Position numbers and translations under genes: made by a program
Origin: PVC group bacterium (ex Bugula neritina AB1)
GTDB taxonomy: Bacteria > GCA-001730085
Assembly: GCA_001730085.1 (NCBI GenBank)
Contig: MDLB01000107.1
Coordinates: 1-34,431 of the forward strand
Reading direction: 5' to 3'
Length of the DNA: 34,431 nt
Notes under the pieces: generated by a model
The model's database searches: none
Told to the model about the DNA's origin: nothing
The model's input: only the letters and a program-made list of their open reading frames with translations
Shown here: positions 25,915 through 33,992 of the stretch, one piece after another
Layout: every line of letters begins with the position of its first letter
How positions within the stretch are numbered: the stretch's first letter is position 1

Positions 25915-27252
25915 TTAATCACCAGACTGATGGGAAAGACTTTCAAATCGGGTAAACTCTTTCATAAAAACAAGATCCACTCTCCCTGTCGGACCATTTC
26001 TATTCTTACCAAGAATAACTTGTGCCTTATTTTTATTTTCTTCTGTCGGATTATAATATTCTTCCCGCATAAGCATTAAAACAAGGTCAGCATCCTGCTC
26101 AATGGCCCCTGACTCTCTTAGATCCGAAAGCATCGGCGTTTTATCTTGTCGACTTTCAACCGCTCTAGAAAGCTGAGACAAAGCCAAAACAGGAACATCC
26201 AGTTCCCTTGCCAATTGCTTTAATCCTCTAGAAATCTCGGCAATCTCTTGATGTCTCCCTTCGGAAGATCGACTAGAAGCCTTCATCAGTTGGAGGTAAT
26301 CAATAACTACCAAGTCAAGCCCTTCCTTAGATTTGATTCTACGGCCTTTGGTTTTCATCTCCAAAACTGACATGCTCGGCGTGTCATCAATAAAAATATG
26401 TGCCTGAGAAAGCTTACTTGCAGCATCTGTCAAGCTTAGCCAGCCCTTCTCATCCAAACGCCCTTTTTTAAGGGCATGGCCACTTACACGAGCATACGAA
26501 CAAAGCATTCTATTAACCAAGCTTTCTTTAGACATTTCTAGGCTAAAAAAAAGAACTCGCTTCTTATTCTCCAAAGCGGCCTTTTCCATGATCGCTGTCG
26601 CAAAAGCCGTTTTTCCCATAGATGGCCGTGCAGCTAAGATAATAAGCTCAGAAGCCTTTAACCCTGAACTCAAAAGATCAAGATCTTTAAAGCCTGTTGA
26701 TGTTCCAGAAATTTCACCTTGATTCTGATACATTTTCTCTATCGAATCAAAACCTTCCATTATCAAGTCTTTAAAAGACGATATTTCAGAAGTTTTCCTG
26801 TTTTGAGAAATATCAAAAATTTGAGCCTCGGCTAAGTCCAACAAAGACGCCACATCATCAGACTGATAAGCAGACGTCACGACCGAAGTGCAGGAGGTAA
26901 TAATTCTTCTTAAAACAGCTTTTTCATGAACAATTTTGGCATGGTGGAGGATATTCGCAGCCGTAGGAACGGAGCCCACAATAGTCGTTAAATATTCAAG
27001 AGTTCCAGCATTCTCTAACTCTTTTTTTTGCAAAAGAAAATCAGAAAGAGTGACGATATCGATTGGTTCATTTTTCTCAAACAAGTCTAAAATAGACTGA
27101 TAAATCACTCGATGCGAATGCTTATAAAAATCACTCGGAGACAAAAAGTCCCCCACAGAAAATAAAGACTCCGTCTCTATTAAAATGGCACCTAAAACGG
27201 CCTTTTCAGCCTCTAAATTATGAGGTGGAGTCCTTTGAGATTGAAGCGTCAA
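25915..27252 (-). CDS. dnaB: Replicative DNA helicase DnaB
   Basis: The product has 445 aa, typical. The hexameric 5'-3' helicase unwinds DNA at the replication fork and recruits primase. The N-terminal domain (about 8-110) starts PHNLEAEKAVLGAILIE. The RecA-like core has Walker A ARPSMGKT (208-215), VIDYLQLM (Walker B), LSQLSRAVESR and DLRESGAIEQDADLVLML. The start is TTG at 27252, with GGGAG six bases upstream; no better start exists nearby. The sequence from before this start to codon 11 is duplicated just upstream in a 79-bp tandem repeat. It is the last gene of the rpsF-ssb-rpsR-rplI-dnaB order common in bacteria. Confidence 0.96.
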   Translation of the reverse strand: MTLQSQRTPPHNLEAEKAVLGAILIETESLFSVGDFLSPSDFYKHSHRVIYQSILDLFEKNEPIDIVTLSDFLLQKKELENAGTLEYLTTIVGSVPTAANILHHAKIVHEKAVLRRIITSCTSVVTSAYQSDDVASLLDLAEAQIFDISQNRKTSEISSFKDLIMEGFDSIEKMYQNQGEISGTSTGFKDLDLLSSGLKASELIILAARPSMGKTAFATAIMEKAALENKKRVLFFSLEMSKESLVNRMLCSYARVSGHALKKGRLDEKGWLSLTDAASKLSQAHIFIDDTPSMSVLEMKTKGRRIKSKEGLDLVVIDYLQLMKASSRSSEGRHQEIAEISRGLKQLARELDVPVLALSQLSRAVESRQDKTPMLSDLRESGAIEQDADLVLMLMREEYYNPTEENKNKAQVILGKNRNGPTGRVDLVFMKEFTRFESLSHQSGD

Positions 27253-27378
27253 CGAAATCTCCCAAAAATAAAACAGGGTTTAAATATTAGTCTTCCGTAT
27301 GAGATGGAGTCCTTTGAGGTTGAAGCGTCAACAAAATCTCCCAAAACCAAAATAGAGTTTAAATACTAGTCTTCCGAA
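27221..27378. repeat. 79-bp tandem duplication across the rplI-dnaB junction
   Basis: Copy A (27221-27299) and copy B (27300-27378) align without gaps with nine mismatches, mostly transitions (about 89% identity by hand). Each copy contains, in minus-strand order, the last rplI codons and stop, the spacer, the GGGAG ribosome site, the TTG start and the first codons of dnaB. The working rplI end is in copy B and the working dnaB start is in copy A, so each copy also carries a vestige of the other gene. Confidence 0.92.
27287..27331 (-). other. 14-codon micro-ORF made by the junction duplication
   Basis: Copy B of the 79-bp repeat keeps GGGAG and TTG (27331). Translation from it would read MTLQPQRTPSHTED and stop at TAA (27287-27289), which is the duplicated rplI stop. 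It ends about 35 bases before the real dnaB start. It is probably a by-product of the duplication, but could act as a leader peptide. Confidence 0.4.
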
Positions 27379-27818
27379 GGAACGATTTGAACAGAAAGAC
27401 TAGCCACAACTTCTGAATGAAGTTTCACTTCAACATTATGAGTCCCAAGCTCTTTTAAAACAGAACTATCTATTTTGATTTTACGCTTATCTATCTCGAA
27501 ACCGTTTTCTTCCAAAATTTTGGAAATATCAGCCCCAGTTACAGAGCCAAAAAGCTTTCCTTCTTCACCAACCTTACAAGGAATAGAAACCTGAAGAGCC
27601 TCAATTTTGGCAGCAACATCTTGCATTTTTTCAATAATAGACTTTTCTCTCCTTAGATGTGCTTTTTTCTCATCTAAAACAGATTTCTCAGCACCTAATG
27701 TAGCCATGACAGCTTTTTTTTGAGGAAGGAGATAGTTCCGTCCGTACCCATCTGCAACCTCAACAACATCACCCATCTTTCCAAGCGCTTTAATATTAGC
27801 ACGCAAAATAACTTTCAT
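27366..27818 (-). CDS. rplI: 50S ribosomal protein L9
   Basis: The product has 150 aa, normal. It binds domain V of 23S rRNA at the base of the L1 stalk. The N-terminal RNA-binding domain shows the signature GDVVEVADGYGRNYLLP (about 16-32), followed by the long connecting helix and a C-terminal domain with GKLFGSVTGADI. ATG has AAGGTG at about six bases. Its 3' end lies in copy B of the junction duplication. It follows rpsR by 75 bases. Confidence 0.97.
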   Translation of the reverse strand: MKVILRANIKALGKMGDVVEVADGYGRNYLLPQKKAVMATLGAEKSVLDEKKAHLRREKSIIEKMQDVAAKIEALQVSIPCKVGEEGKLFGSVTGADISKILEENGFEIDKRKIKIDSSVLKELGTHNVEVKLHSEVVASLSVQIVPSED

Positions 27819-27893
27819 GAGTCACCTTCTTTCCACAAATCTAATACTTCCCTATAAGAAAAGTGCAGGGAAGTCAAAAATATTCCTTTAAGA

Positions 27894-28121
27894 CTACTTA
27901 GCCACGAAAGGAAGTAATGCCACAATCCTTGCCCTCTTAATAGCTGTCGACAAAGATCTCTGGTGTTTAGAACAATTCCCTGAAACATAGCGAGGAACCA
28001 TTTTCCCTCTTTCTGTGACAAATTTTTTTAAACGCACAACATTTTTATAATCTATCACCGCATCTTCATCCAAGCAAAACATACAAGACTTACGTCTAAC
28101 AAAGGCTTTTTTTCTAGCCAT
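27894..28121 (-). CDS. rpsR: 30S ribosomal protein S18, zinc-binding type
   Basis: The product has 75 aa, normal. It pairs with S6 on the platform of the small subunit. It keeps Cys13, Cys16, Cys50 and His53 (CMFC and CSKH), so this is the zinc-binding form; many genomes have only a Cys-less paralog. The core [18 protein letters not shown] is well conserved. ATG follows GGAG at about nine bases. A gap of 331 bases separates it from ssb, although rpsF-ssb-rpsR are usually adjacent. Confidence 0.97.
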   Translation of the reverse strand: MARKKAFVRRKSCMFCLDEDAVIDYKNVVRLKKFVTERGKMVPRYVSGNCSKHQRSLSTAIKRARIVALLPFVAK

Positions 28122-28452
28122 TACAATGCGTCTCCAACTTTATTCTTAAAAAACAATCAATAACTTTTAGCGTTCTTATATTAAGGTCTTCTTTAAAATA
28201 GACAGAAAAAAGCCTTTAAATTTAAAAAGAACTCTTCCTAGTCAATAAGGATTTTTGCTCAATAAAAAACTCCAATGAAGCCTCTACACAAATTTAACTG
28301 CAGCTTTTATTTAAAAAGTCACTATTCAAAAGCGTGTTTTTTCCACTTCTATGAATTTTCTTCCAAAAAGCATTTTAACACAAGACCGTAACATACTCTA
28401 TAAAAAGAACACTATAGATCAGTATTAAAAAAATCGCCTCTATAAAAAAGAT
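28122..28452. other. 331-bp spacer between ssb and rpsR
   Basis: This is AT-rich with no gene. A TG-extended -10-like sequence (TAAAAT on the minus strand, 28372-28377) without a good -35 could start an rpsR-rplI-dnaB transcript with a leader of about 245 bases. I found no convincing hairpin or terminator. Confidence 0.4.
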
Positions 28453-28887
28453 CTAAAAAGGAACCTCTTCTTCTTGAGGAGCACCTTCTTCAATCTGAGA
28501 AGAAGCATTTCCCTTTGCCGAAGAGTCTTCCCGCGCTCCTACACTCGAAGCATCTTTCCGTCCAACGAACTGAATATTATCAGCAACAATTTCCAAAGAC
28601 GTTCTTTTTTGTCCATCTTCTGTTTCCCAAGATCGGCTTTGAAGCCTCCCCTCAACAAGAATAGGACTTCCTTTTGTCAAATATTCACCACATATTTCAG
28701 CCAATTTTGACCAAGCAACAACGCGCACATAGCAAACTTCTTCTTTTTTTTCTCCAGACTGGGTAGTATAGGATCTATTAACCGCAATCCCAAGATTAGC
28801 AACAGCACTCCCACTGGGAATGTATCGCAACTCTGGATCTCTAGTCAAGTTCCCTAACAATAAAACTTTATTCAGAGTCGCCGCCAT
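28453..28887 (-). CDS. ssb: Single-stranded DNA-binding protein
   Basis: The product has 144 aa from the ATG at 28887, which has AGGGA six bases upstream; a TTG two codons earlier is less well placed. The OB fold covers about 1-108, with LNKVLLLGNLTRDPELRY at the start and GSPILVEGRLQSRSWE near 75-90. A disordered Ser/Glu tail ends in EEEVPF, the acidic tip that recruits replication and repair proteins. It overlaps the end of rpsF by 20 bases, so the two are coupled. Confidence 0.96.
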   Translation of the reverse strand: MAATLNKVLLLGNLTRDPELRYIPSGSAVANLGIAVNRSYTTQSGEKKEEVCYVRVVAWSKLAEICGEYLTKGSPILVEGRLQSRSWETEDGQKRTSLEIVADNIQFVGRKDASSVGAREDSSAKGNASSQIEEGAPQEEEVPF

Positions 28888-29239
28888 TTTCAATCCCTTT
28901 CTTTTCTTCCCTTTTTTCTCTCACCGGTTTCATCCAAGAGAGATCTTCTGAAAAATGACCTTCTTGTAAAATAAGAGATGTTAAAATAAAGTTATTCAAC
29001 TTTAAAAACCTCTTAATTTTAGAAATATTCACAGGGTCAACCTCAAATCGATAAAGCAAAAAGTAGCCATCCCTTTTTTTATTAATTTCATATGCCAAAC
29101 GCTTTTTGCCCAGCTCCATGAAAAATTGACAGTCAGCGTCAGATTTCTTCCAAATAGTTTCTATATTTGACAAAATATTTTCTTTTTTGTCTCCACTAAA
29201 AGAAGTATCAACAACAATCATAGCCTCATACTTACGCAT
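28868..29239 (-). CDS. rpsF: 30S ribosomal protein S6
   Basis: The product has 123 aa. It forms a heterodimer with S18 on the small-subunit platform. MRKYEAMIVVDTSFSGDKKE at the start and KKRLAYEINKKRDGYFLLYRF near 45-65 are the conserved strands. The C-terminal tail is charged. ATG follows GGAG at about nine bases. The end overlaps ssb. Confidence 0.96.
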   Translation of the reverse strand: MRKYEAMIVVDTSFSGDKKENILSNIETIWKKSDADCQFFMELGKKRLAYEINKKRDGYFLLYRFEVDPVNISKIKRFLKLNNFILTSLILQEGHFSEDLSWMKPVREKREEKKGIENGGDSE

Positions 29240-29296
29240 TTAATTAAACTCCATACTTTTGTTAACTTTTTCACTAGCAAAAAAACTTAACTAACA

Positions 29297-29866
29297 CTAT
29301 ACAGAAACTTTCGTGTTGTATTTAAGCATAAGCTCTTGCCAATCTAAAATAAAAAAATCTCTAATAGCATCTGTAGCCTTGGACAAAAGGCTAGGTAAAA
29401 GTTCTTTCTCAGGTTTAGAAAATGTCCCTAAAACATGATCAACCATTCCATATTTTCCTCGACCTATACCTAGTCTTAATCGAGGGAATTGATTCGTTCC
29501 AACTTCTCGAACGATAGAGGCTAAGCCATTATGCCCTCCTGTGCCTCCAAAAGGGCGCATCTTCATTCGACCAAAGTCAAGATCAACATCATCGCAAATA
29601 ACCAAAATATTTTCAAGTTCTATTTTTTTATGTTTAACAAACAACTTCAAAGGCTGTCCACTTAAATTCATAAAAGTCATAGGTTTAACGATATAAATAA
29701 AGCCTTCATCAATCCTTTTTTCAGCAAAAGAATAAGTGTACTCATTGCGAAAAAAAAGATCCATCTTTTCAGATAAAAGGTCCCCAACTAACCATCCAAA
29801 GTTATGCCGAGTATATTCGTATTTTTTCCCTTTATTTCCAAGAAGAACAATCGCCTTTTTTTTCAT
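29297..29866 (-). CDS. pth: Peptidyl-tRNA hydrolase
   Basis: The product has 189 aa, typical. It releases tRNA from prematurely dropped peptidyl-tRNA. Catalytic His21 (TRHNFGW), Asn67 (MTFMNLSG), Asp93 (CDDVDLDFG) and Asn113 (GTGGHNGL) are all present and match His20, Asn68, Asp93 and Asn114 of E. coli. ATG abuts the L25 stop codon without a gap and has no own ribosome site, so translation is coupled. The prs-L25-pth order is common in bacteria. Confidence 0.97.
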   Translation of the reverse strand: MKKKAIVLLGNKGKKYEYTRHNFGWLVGDLLSEKMDLFFRNEYTYSFAEKRIDEGFIYIVKPMTFMNLSGQPLKLFVKHKKIELENILVICDDVDLDFGRMKMRPFGGTGGHNGLASIVREVGTNQFPRLRLGIGRGKYGMVDHVLGTFSKPEKELLPSLLSKATDAIRDFFILDWQELMLKYNTKVSV

Positions 29867-30526
29867 TTAGTCAGCGGTTTCTTCTTTCAATTCAGCTTTT
29901 TGTCGAGTAACTTCTGGTTCTTTTGCTCCTACTTCCTCATCCTCCACTGCACTATCATCGCTGTCTTTTCTAGGCGCAACAACAGCAAGAATCAACTCTT
30001 TTGCGTCCTCAGAAACTTCAACATTTTCATCCGAAGGAAGATCTGACACATGCAAGAACTCTCCCATCTTCATTCCTGAAATATCGACTTTATATTTACT
30101 CGGCACTGACTCAGGTAGCGCTCGAACCTTTATTTCCCACATATGTTGCTCTAAGACGCCTCCCAAACTCGTAGCGTCTTCTTCTCCGACCAAAGAAATC
30201 GGCAAAGTAAAAACCATTTTTTCTTTCATAGAGATTTCTTGAAAATCAACATTCAAGATTTTATGAGTCAGTGGGTGCTCCTGAATCTCACGAACAACAG
30301 TTAGGCGAGTATCAAAAAGATCTCCACCTTTTAATTCAAACAAAAGACTCCCAACTGAAGAGCTATGCGAAAGAACATTTTCAAATTCCACAGTATCTAT
30401 AGAAATCACTTCATTCCCAGAAGTTCCATAAAGAACAGCAGGTGTCAACCCCTCTTTGCGAAGATTCTTCACCTCTTTCTTGCCTTTTTCATTCCGTTTT
30501 TTCACTTCTAATATAACATTTTTCAT
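29867..30526 (-). CDS. rplY: 50S ribosomal protein L25/CTC family
   Basis: The product has 219 aa, the long (TL5/CTC) form with an N-terminal 5S rRNA-binding domain (about 1-90, LRKEGLTPAVLYG, EIQEHPLTHKILNVDFQEI). A C-terminal beta domain (about 95-185) follows, then an acidic tail (about 190-219) not needed for the fold. ATG has GGGAG ten bases upstream. It lies 50 bases after prs, the usual neighbour. Confidence 0.95.
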   Translation of the reverse strand: MKNVILEVKKRNEKGKKEVKNLRKEGLTPAVLYGTSGNEVISIDTVEFENVLSHSSSVGSLLFELKGGDLFDTRLTVVREIQEHPLTHKILNVDFQEISMKEKMVFTLPISLVGEEDATSLGGVLEQHMWEIKVRALPESVPSKYKVDISGMKMGEFLHVSDLPSDENVEVSEDAKELILAVVAPRKDSDDSAVEDEEVGAKEPEVTRQKAELKEETAD

Positions 30527-30576
30527 AAATCAAAATCTCCCTTGATCAAGTAAAAGTTGAGATGATCAACTCATTC

Positions 30577-31530
30577 TTATATATGCACTGCATCCCATTT
30601 AAAAAGGGAGCTAATCGACTCGTTATCATGGATACGCTGTATCCCAGCAGCTAAAAGACCGCCCACCGAAAGAACTTTTATTTTCTCTAACAAACCCTCT
30701 TCCGGAACTTGGATAGAGTTAGACACAATCACCTTAGAGATACAAGAGTTTTGTATTCTTTCAAAAGCAGGACCAACAAGAACTGGATGCGTGATCGCAG
30801 CTACAACTTCTTTCGCACCTTTTTCATGAACCGCTTTAGCAGCACCAACCAAAGAGCCGGCTGTGGCAACCATATCATCAACAATCACCGCTAATCGCCC
30901 CTTCACATCTCCCAAAACATTCATCACTTCAGCATCAACACTATTAAGCCGTCTCTTGTCAACAACTGCAAGATCAACCCCTAATTTTTTTGCAAACGAC
31001 CGTGCCATTTTTATTGCCCCAACATCTGGAGCTACAACAATCATATCTTCATAGGTTTTTTTTAAGTACTCAATAAAAACAGGTGCTGCATACAAGTGAT
31101 CCAGAGGCTTATTAAAAAACCCCTGTATTTGATCTGCATGCAAATCCATCGCTAAAACACGATCAGCACCAGCTGTTTCAATAACATTCGCCATTAAACG
31201 AGCGGTTATTGGAACTCTAGCTTGATCCTTTCGATCCTGTCGAGCATATCCATAATAAGGCATAACAACAGTAACTCTTTGCGCAGAAGCTCTTTTAAGA
31301 GCATCCAAAATAACCAAAAGTTCAACAAGGTTACTATTAACAGGGCGACATGTGGGCTGTATAACAAAAACGTCATACCCACGGATATTTTCATTTATTT
31401 TGACAAAAGTTTCACCATCCGCAAATGAATTAATCGTAACATCTGACAAAGGAACTTTCATCTTCTGAGAAATCTCTTCGGCAAGCTTTTGATTAGCATT
31501 CCCTGAAATTAACTTAACGCCTTTATTCAT
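30577..31530 (-). CDS. prs: Ribose-phosphate pyrophosphokinase
   Basis: The product has 317 aa, a class I PRPP synthase making phosphoribosyl pyrophosphate from ribose-5-phosphate and ATP for nucleotide, histidine and tryptophan synthesis. Visible are YYGYARQDRKDQARVPITA, the MDLHADQIQGFF metal and substrate segment, VAPDVGAIKMARSFAKKLG with the flexible loop ending DKRR, and the PRPP-binding VIVDDMVATAGSL. ATG has GGAAAG six bases upstream. Its product is the substrate of HisG, encoded at the right edge of this window. Confidence 0.97.
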   Translation of the reverse strand: MNKGVKLISGNANQKLAEEISQKMKVPLSDVTINSFADGETFVKINENIRGYDVFVIQPTCRPVNSNLVELLVILDALKRASAQRVTVVMPYYGYARQDRKDQARVPITARLMANVIETAGADRVLAMDLHADQIQGFFNKPLDHLYAAPVFIEYLKKTYEDMIVVAPDVGAIKMARSFAKKLGVDLAVVDKRRLNSVDAEVMNVLGDVKGRLAVIVDDMVATAGSLVGAAKAVHEKGAKEVVAAITHPVLVGPAFERIQNSCISKVIVSNSIQVPEEGLLEKIKVLSVGGLLAAGIQRIHDNESISSLFKWDAVHI

Positions 31531-31579
31531 AGCTGACTTTCCAAACTCTTAATTTTTTGTAATAATGTGATAGAAAATT

Positions 31580-32500
31580 TTATATTGTAACATACTTTTC
31601 TACATTCGAAAAAGCCTTAACAACTGTTCCCGGAAGAATTTTGCTCCCACGATGTATAACAGCACCTTTTTCAACCGTAACGCCTTCCCCTATTTCAACA
31701 TCCAATGCGACATAGGACGAGTCCGGATCAACAAAGCAAACCCCTTGCTCCATAAGACTTTTCTTATATCTTTTTTGAAAGAGAGTATTAACAAAAGCCA
31801 GATCTTTTTTTGAATTAACTCCTAAAATGCTTTCAAAAGATTTTGTTAAAACAAATTTCACTTTTTTCTTTTCCGCATAAAAAATTTCAAAAATATCTGT
31901 TAAAAACATCTCTTGAACGGTCTCTCTATACGGAAGCTTTTTAAGAGCCTCAAACAATGCATCTCTTTTAAAGCAGTAAATCCCAGAGTTAATCCTAGAG
32001 ATTTTTTTCTCTTCTAAGGTCGCCACTTTTTCTTCAACAACCTTATGAACATATGAATTTTCATCCTGAACCACACGGCCATATCCATAAGGATCATTAA
32101 TATCACACCCCAAAAGAGCCCCTTCTACCTGATTAGAAGCAACTTCGTCAATAAGATCTGTCAACATTGTAGCTGTTAACAAAGGAACATCGCCGCAAAG
32201 AATTAAAACATAGTCATAATCAACAAAATCAGGGCAGTCAAGAATTTGAGAAACGGCATGACCTGTCCCTAGTTGCGCTCTTTGAAAAAGACATTCTACA
32301 GAAAATTCAGAAACCTCTTTTTGAACAAGATCTGCACCATAACCTGTTATAACATAGGATTTAGAAACAGGGGTATCCCTTAAAGTTTCGAGAATAATGG
32401 ATATCATAGGCTTTTCAGCCACTTCATGCAAGACCTTTGGCAAGGAAGATTCCATCCTCTTCCCAAGCCCAGCGGCAAGAATAACCGCGGCAACTTTCAT
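31580..32500 (-). CDS. glmU: GlmU-like UDP-GlcNAc uridylyltransferase, lacks acetyltransferase domain
   Basis: The product has 306 aa from the ATG at 32500, which has GGAGGATC about seven bases upstream; the longer open frame runs through the tRNA and is not real. The uridylyltransferase domain is complete: AAVILAAGLGKRMESSLPKV (nucleotide loop), LCGDVPLL (metal Asp), GYGRVV, RINSGIYCF and ILGVNSKKDL. It joins UTP and GlcNAc-1-phosphate to UDP-GlcNAc, the start of peptidoglycan and lipid A. Full GlmU has about 450 aa with a C-terminal left-handed beta-helix acetyltransferase. Here only about 40 residues of that helix remain (IGEGVTVEKGAVIHRGSKI) before the stop. A separate acetyltransferase would be needed for the first half-reaction. 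Confidence 0.88.
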   Translation of the reverse strand: MKVAAVILAAGLGKRMESSLPKVLHEVAEKPMISIILETLRDTPVSKSYVITGYGADLVQKEVSEFSVECLFQRAQLGTGHAVSQILDCPDFVDYDYVLILCGDVPLLTATMLTDLIDEVASNQVEGALLGCDINDPYGYGRVVQDENSYVHKVVEEKVATLEEKKISRINSGIYCFKRDALFEALKKLPYRETVQEMFLTDIFEIFYAEKKKVKFVLTKSFESILGVNSKKDLAFVNTLFQKRYKKSLMEQGVCFVDPDSSYVALDVEIGEGVTVEKGAVIHRGSKILPGTVVKAFSNVEKYVTI

Positions 32501-32536
32501 TGAAAGTGATCCTCCGGATATATTTAATAGAGAAAA

Positions 32537-32607
32537 TTGCCCGACGAGGACTCGAACCTCGAATACCAGAACCAAAATCTGGGGTGTTACCATTACACCA
32601 TCGGGCA
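32537..32607 (-). tRNA. tRNA-Gln (anticodon UUG)
   Basis: A full cloverleaf can be drawn: 7-bp acceptor TGCCCGA/TCGGGCA, a 4-bp D stem GTGT/ACAC, an anticodon stem CCAGA/TCTGG with loop TTTTGGT (anticodon TTG), and a T arm CGAGG-TTCGAGT-CCTCG. CCA is not encoded. It lies in sense between spoVG and glmU, its 3' end only 36 bases before the glmU start codon. Confidence 0.97.
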
Positions 32608-32677
32608 AAATATTTCTTTAATCAGCTAGTCAAAAAGATCTTTTCAATGTTTCAACTAATATAAAAAAAACGAACAA

Positions 32678-33064
32678 TTAAGAAACCTCAGCATATTGCT
32701 TTTTTCGGATTTCCTGAGCATAAGCATCTAAAACTCTAGATTGAATATACTCTCTAGCTTCAACGGTAATCGGATGAGCTATATCTCGATGATCCGACTG
32801 AAACTTCTGTTCATTCGTACTTTTCCATTCTAGCATTTTTCCACAATAGGAGCAATATCTGCTCCGTATCGGATTTTTATTATGGCACTGCAGGCAAGCC
32901 TCTTTGACTTTTCGACTAGGCATTGCTACAAACAACCCTTGATTCCCATCAATAATTTTTAAATCTCTTACAACAAAAGATCCTTCAAAAGTTATCGTGA
33001 CATATGCTTTTAGTTTTTTATCCGCACCTTCTTTCGGAAAAACTTTCAGTTCCGTTATTTCCAC
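32678..33064 (-). CDS. spoVG: SpoVG family protein with inserted zinc ribbon
   Basis: The product has 128 aa from the GTG at 33064, chosen because AAGGAG lies seven bases upstream and the first residues then match the family (EITELKVF); upstream ATGs lie inside ispE. SpoVG is a small nucleic-acid-binding regulator in Firmicutes and others. The core is clear: LKAYVTITFEGSFVVRDLKI, GNQGLFVAMPSRK and HRDIAHPI. Between the last two is an insertion of about 40 residues carrying CLQC (57-60) and CSYC (71-74), a CxxC-x10-CxxC zinc ribbon. The B. subtilis protein (about 97 aa) has no such insert. The gene lies 16 bases after ispE. The target is unknown. Confidence 0.9.
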   Translation of the reverse strand: MEITELKVFPKEGADKKLKAYVTITFEGSFVVRDLKIIDGNQGLFVAMPSRKVKEACLQCHNKNPIRSRYCSYCGKMLEWKSTNEQKFQSDHRDIAHPITVEAREYIQSRVLDAYAQEIRKKQYAEVS

Positions 33065-33080
33065 TTTTAAACTCCTTCCC

Positions 33081-33983
33081 TCAACTGGATTCGCGGAAGA
33101 CCGGTTTCGAAAAAAATGCATCATATCCAAGGTGTGTAACCAAGTCTAATAATTTACTGTCTTCAAACAAAGCAGGTATCTTAGAAAAAAAAGAAGACCC
33201 ACTCCCTGACATCTGAAGGAAAGGAAACCCCAGGTGTCTTAAATCCTTCTTAACTTGCCGAAGATCTGGATAAAGGCTCAATGCTACTTCTTCCAAACTA
33301 TTCTGGCTTGAACCATTTTCGCTTCGACAGAAACAAAAACCATCCGGATTAAAGCCATTCTTCTGCAAAAAAAGCAGTCTTTTTTTATCACAACCAACTT
33401 CTTTTGTCAATAAATGTTTCATATACCCAAAAACTTTAGACGTTGACACATTTAGCTTTGGATAAACAATTAAGCACCTTTCAGTCAAACATTCCCGACA
33501 AGAAGATAGTTGTTCAATCTTCTCCCCTCTCCCTTTAGCTCTAGCCCTTCCTCCTTTTAAAAAAAAAGGCACATCAGCACCTAGCTGCTCAGCCAAACCA
33601 TAAAGATCTTCCAAAGGAACCCCTGTATAGCGCGCCATGGCCAACAACGTAGTTGCAGCATTACTACTACCACCTCCAAGGCCTGCACCTATTGGAATTT
33701 CTTTTTTCAAATAAACGCGGATAGAAAAATCTGCAGAAAAAGATTTGGAAAAAATGCGAAAAGCCTTATATATTAAGTTGTCTTTTTCTGGACAAAGATA
33801 TTTATCAGAAAAAAATTCAAAACAAGATTTTCCATTAGAAACAAAAGAAAATTCCATCCGATCTGCCAAGTCAATTTCTTGAAAAACTGTATCTAACTCA
33901 CAATAATCATCATCTCGAAGACCCAAAACATCTAAAAAAAGATTAACTTTGGCATAGGCCAACATTTCAAAAGCAACTGGCAT
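33081..33983 (-). CDS. ispE: 4-diphosphocytidyl-2-C-methyl-D-erythritol kinase
   Basis: The product has 300 aa. This GHMP kinase phosphorylates the 2-OH of CDP-methylerythritol in the non-mevalonate isoprenoid pathway. AYAKVNLFLDV at the N terminus holds the substrate Lys/Asn. GAGLGGGSSNAATTLLAM (about 96-113) is the ATP-binding GHMP motif, and LGADVPFFLKGG follows with the catalytic Asp. MSGSGSSFFS near 260-270 is the third GHMP motif. ATG lies nine bases after the COX24-like gene, with a weak ribosome site. The neighbours prs, glmU and spoVG match the ispE-spoVG-glmU-prs order seen in several phyla. Confidence 0.96.
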   Translation of the reverse strand: MPVAFEMLAYAKVNLFLDVLGLRDDDYCELDTVFQEIDLADRMEFSFVSNGKSCFEFFSDKYLCPEKDNLIYKAFRIFSKSFSADFSIRVYLKKEIPIGAGLGGGSSNAATTLLAMARYTGVPLEDLYGLAEQLGADVPFFLKGGRARAKGRGEKIEQLSSCRECLTERCLIVYPKLNVSTSKVFGYMKHLLTKEVGCDKKRLLFLQKNGFNPDGFCFCRSENGSSQNSLEEVALSLYPDLRQVKKDLRHLGFPFLQMSGSGSSFFSKIPALFEDSKLLDLVTHLGYDAFFSKPVFRESS

Positions 33984-33992
33984 CGCTTAGTT

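Noticed and set aside
32501-32608. Longer glmU frame starting at 32608
   Set aside because: It runs through the tRNA-Gln gene; the ATG at 32500 has a strong ribosome site and matches the family start.
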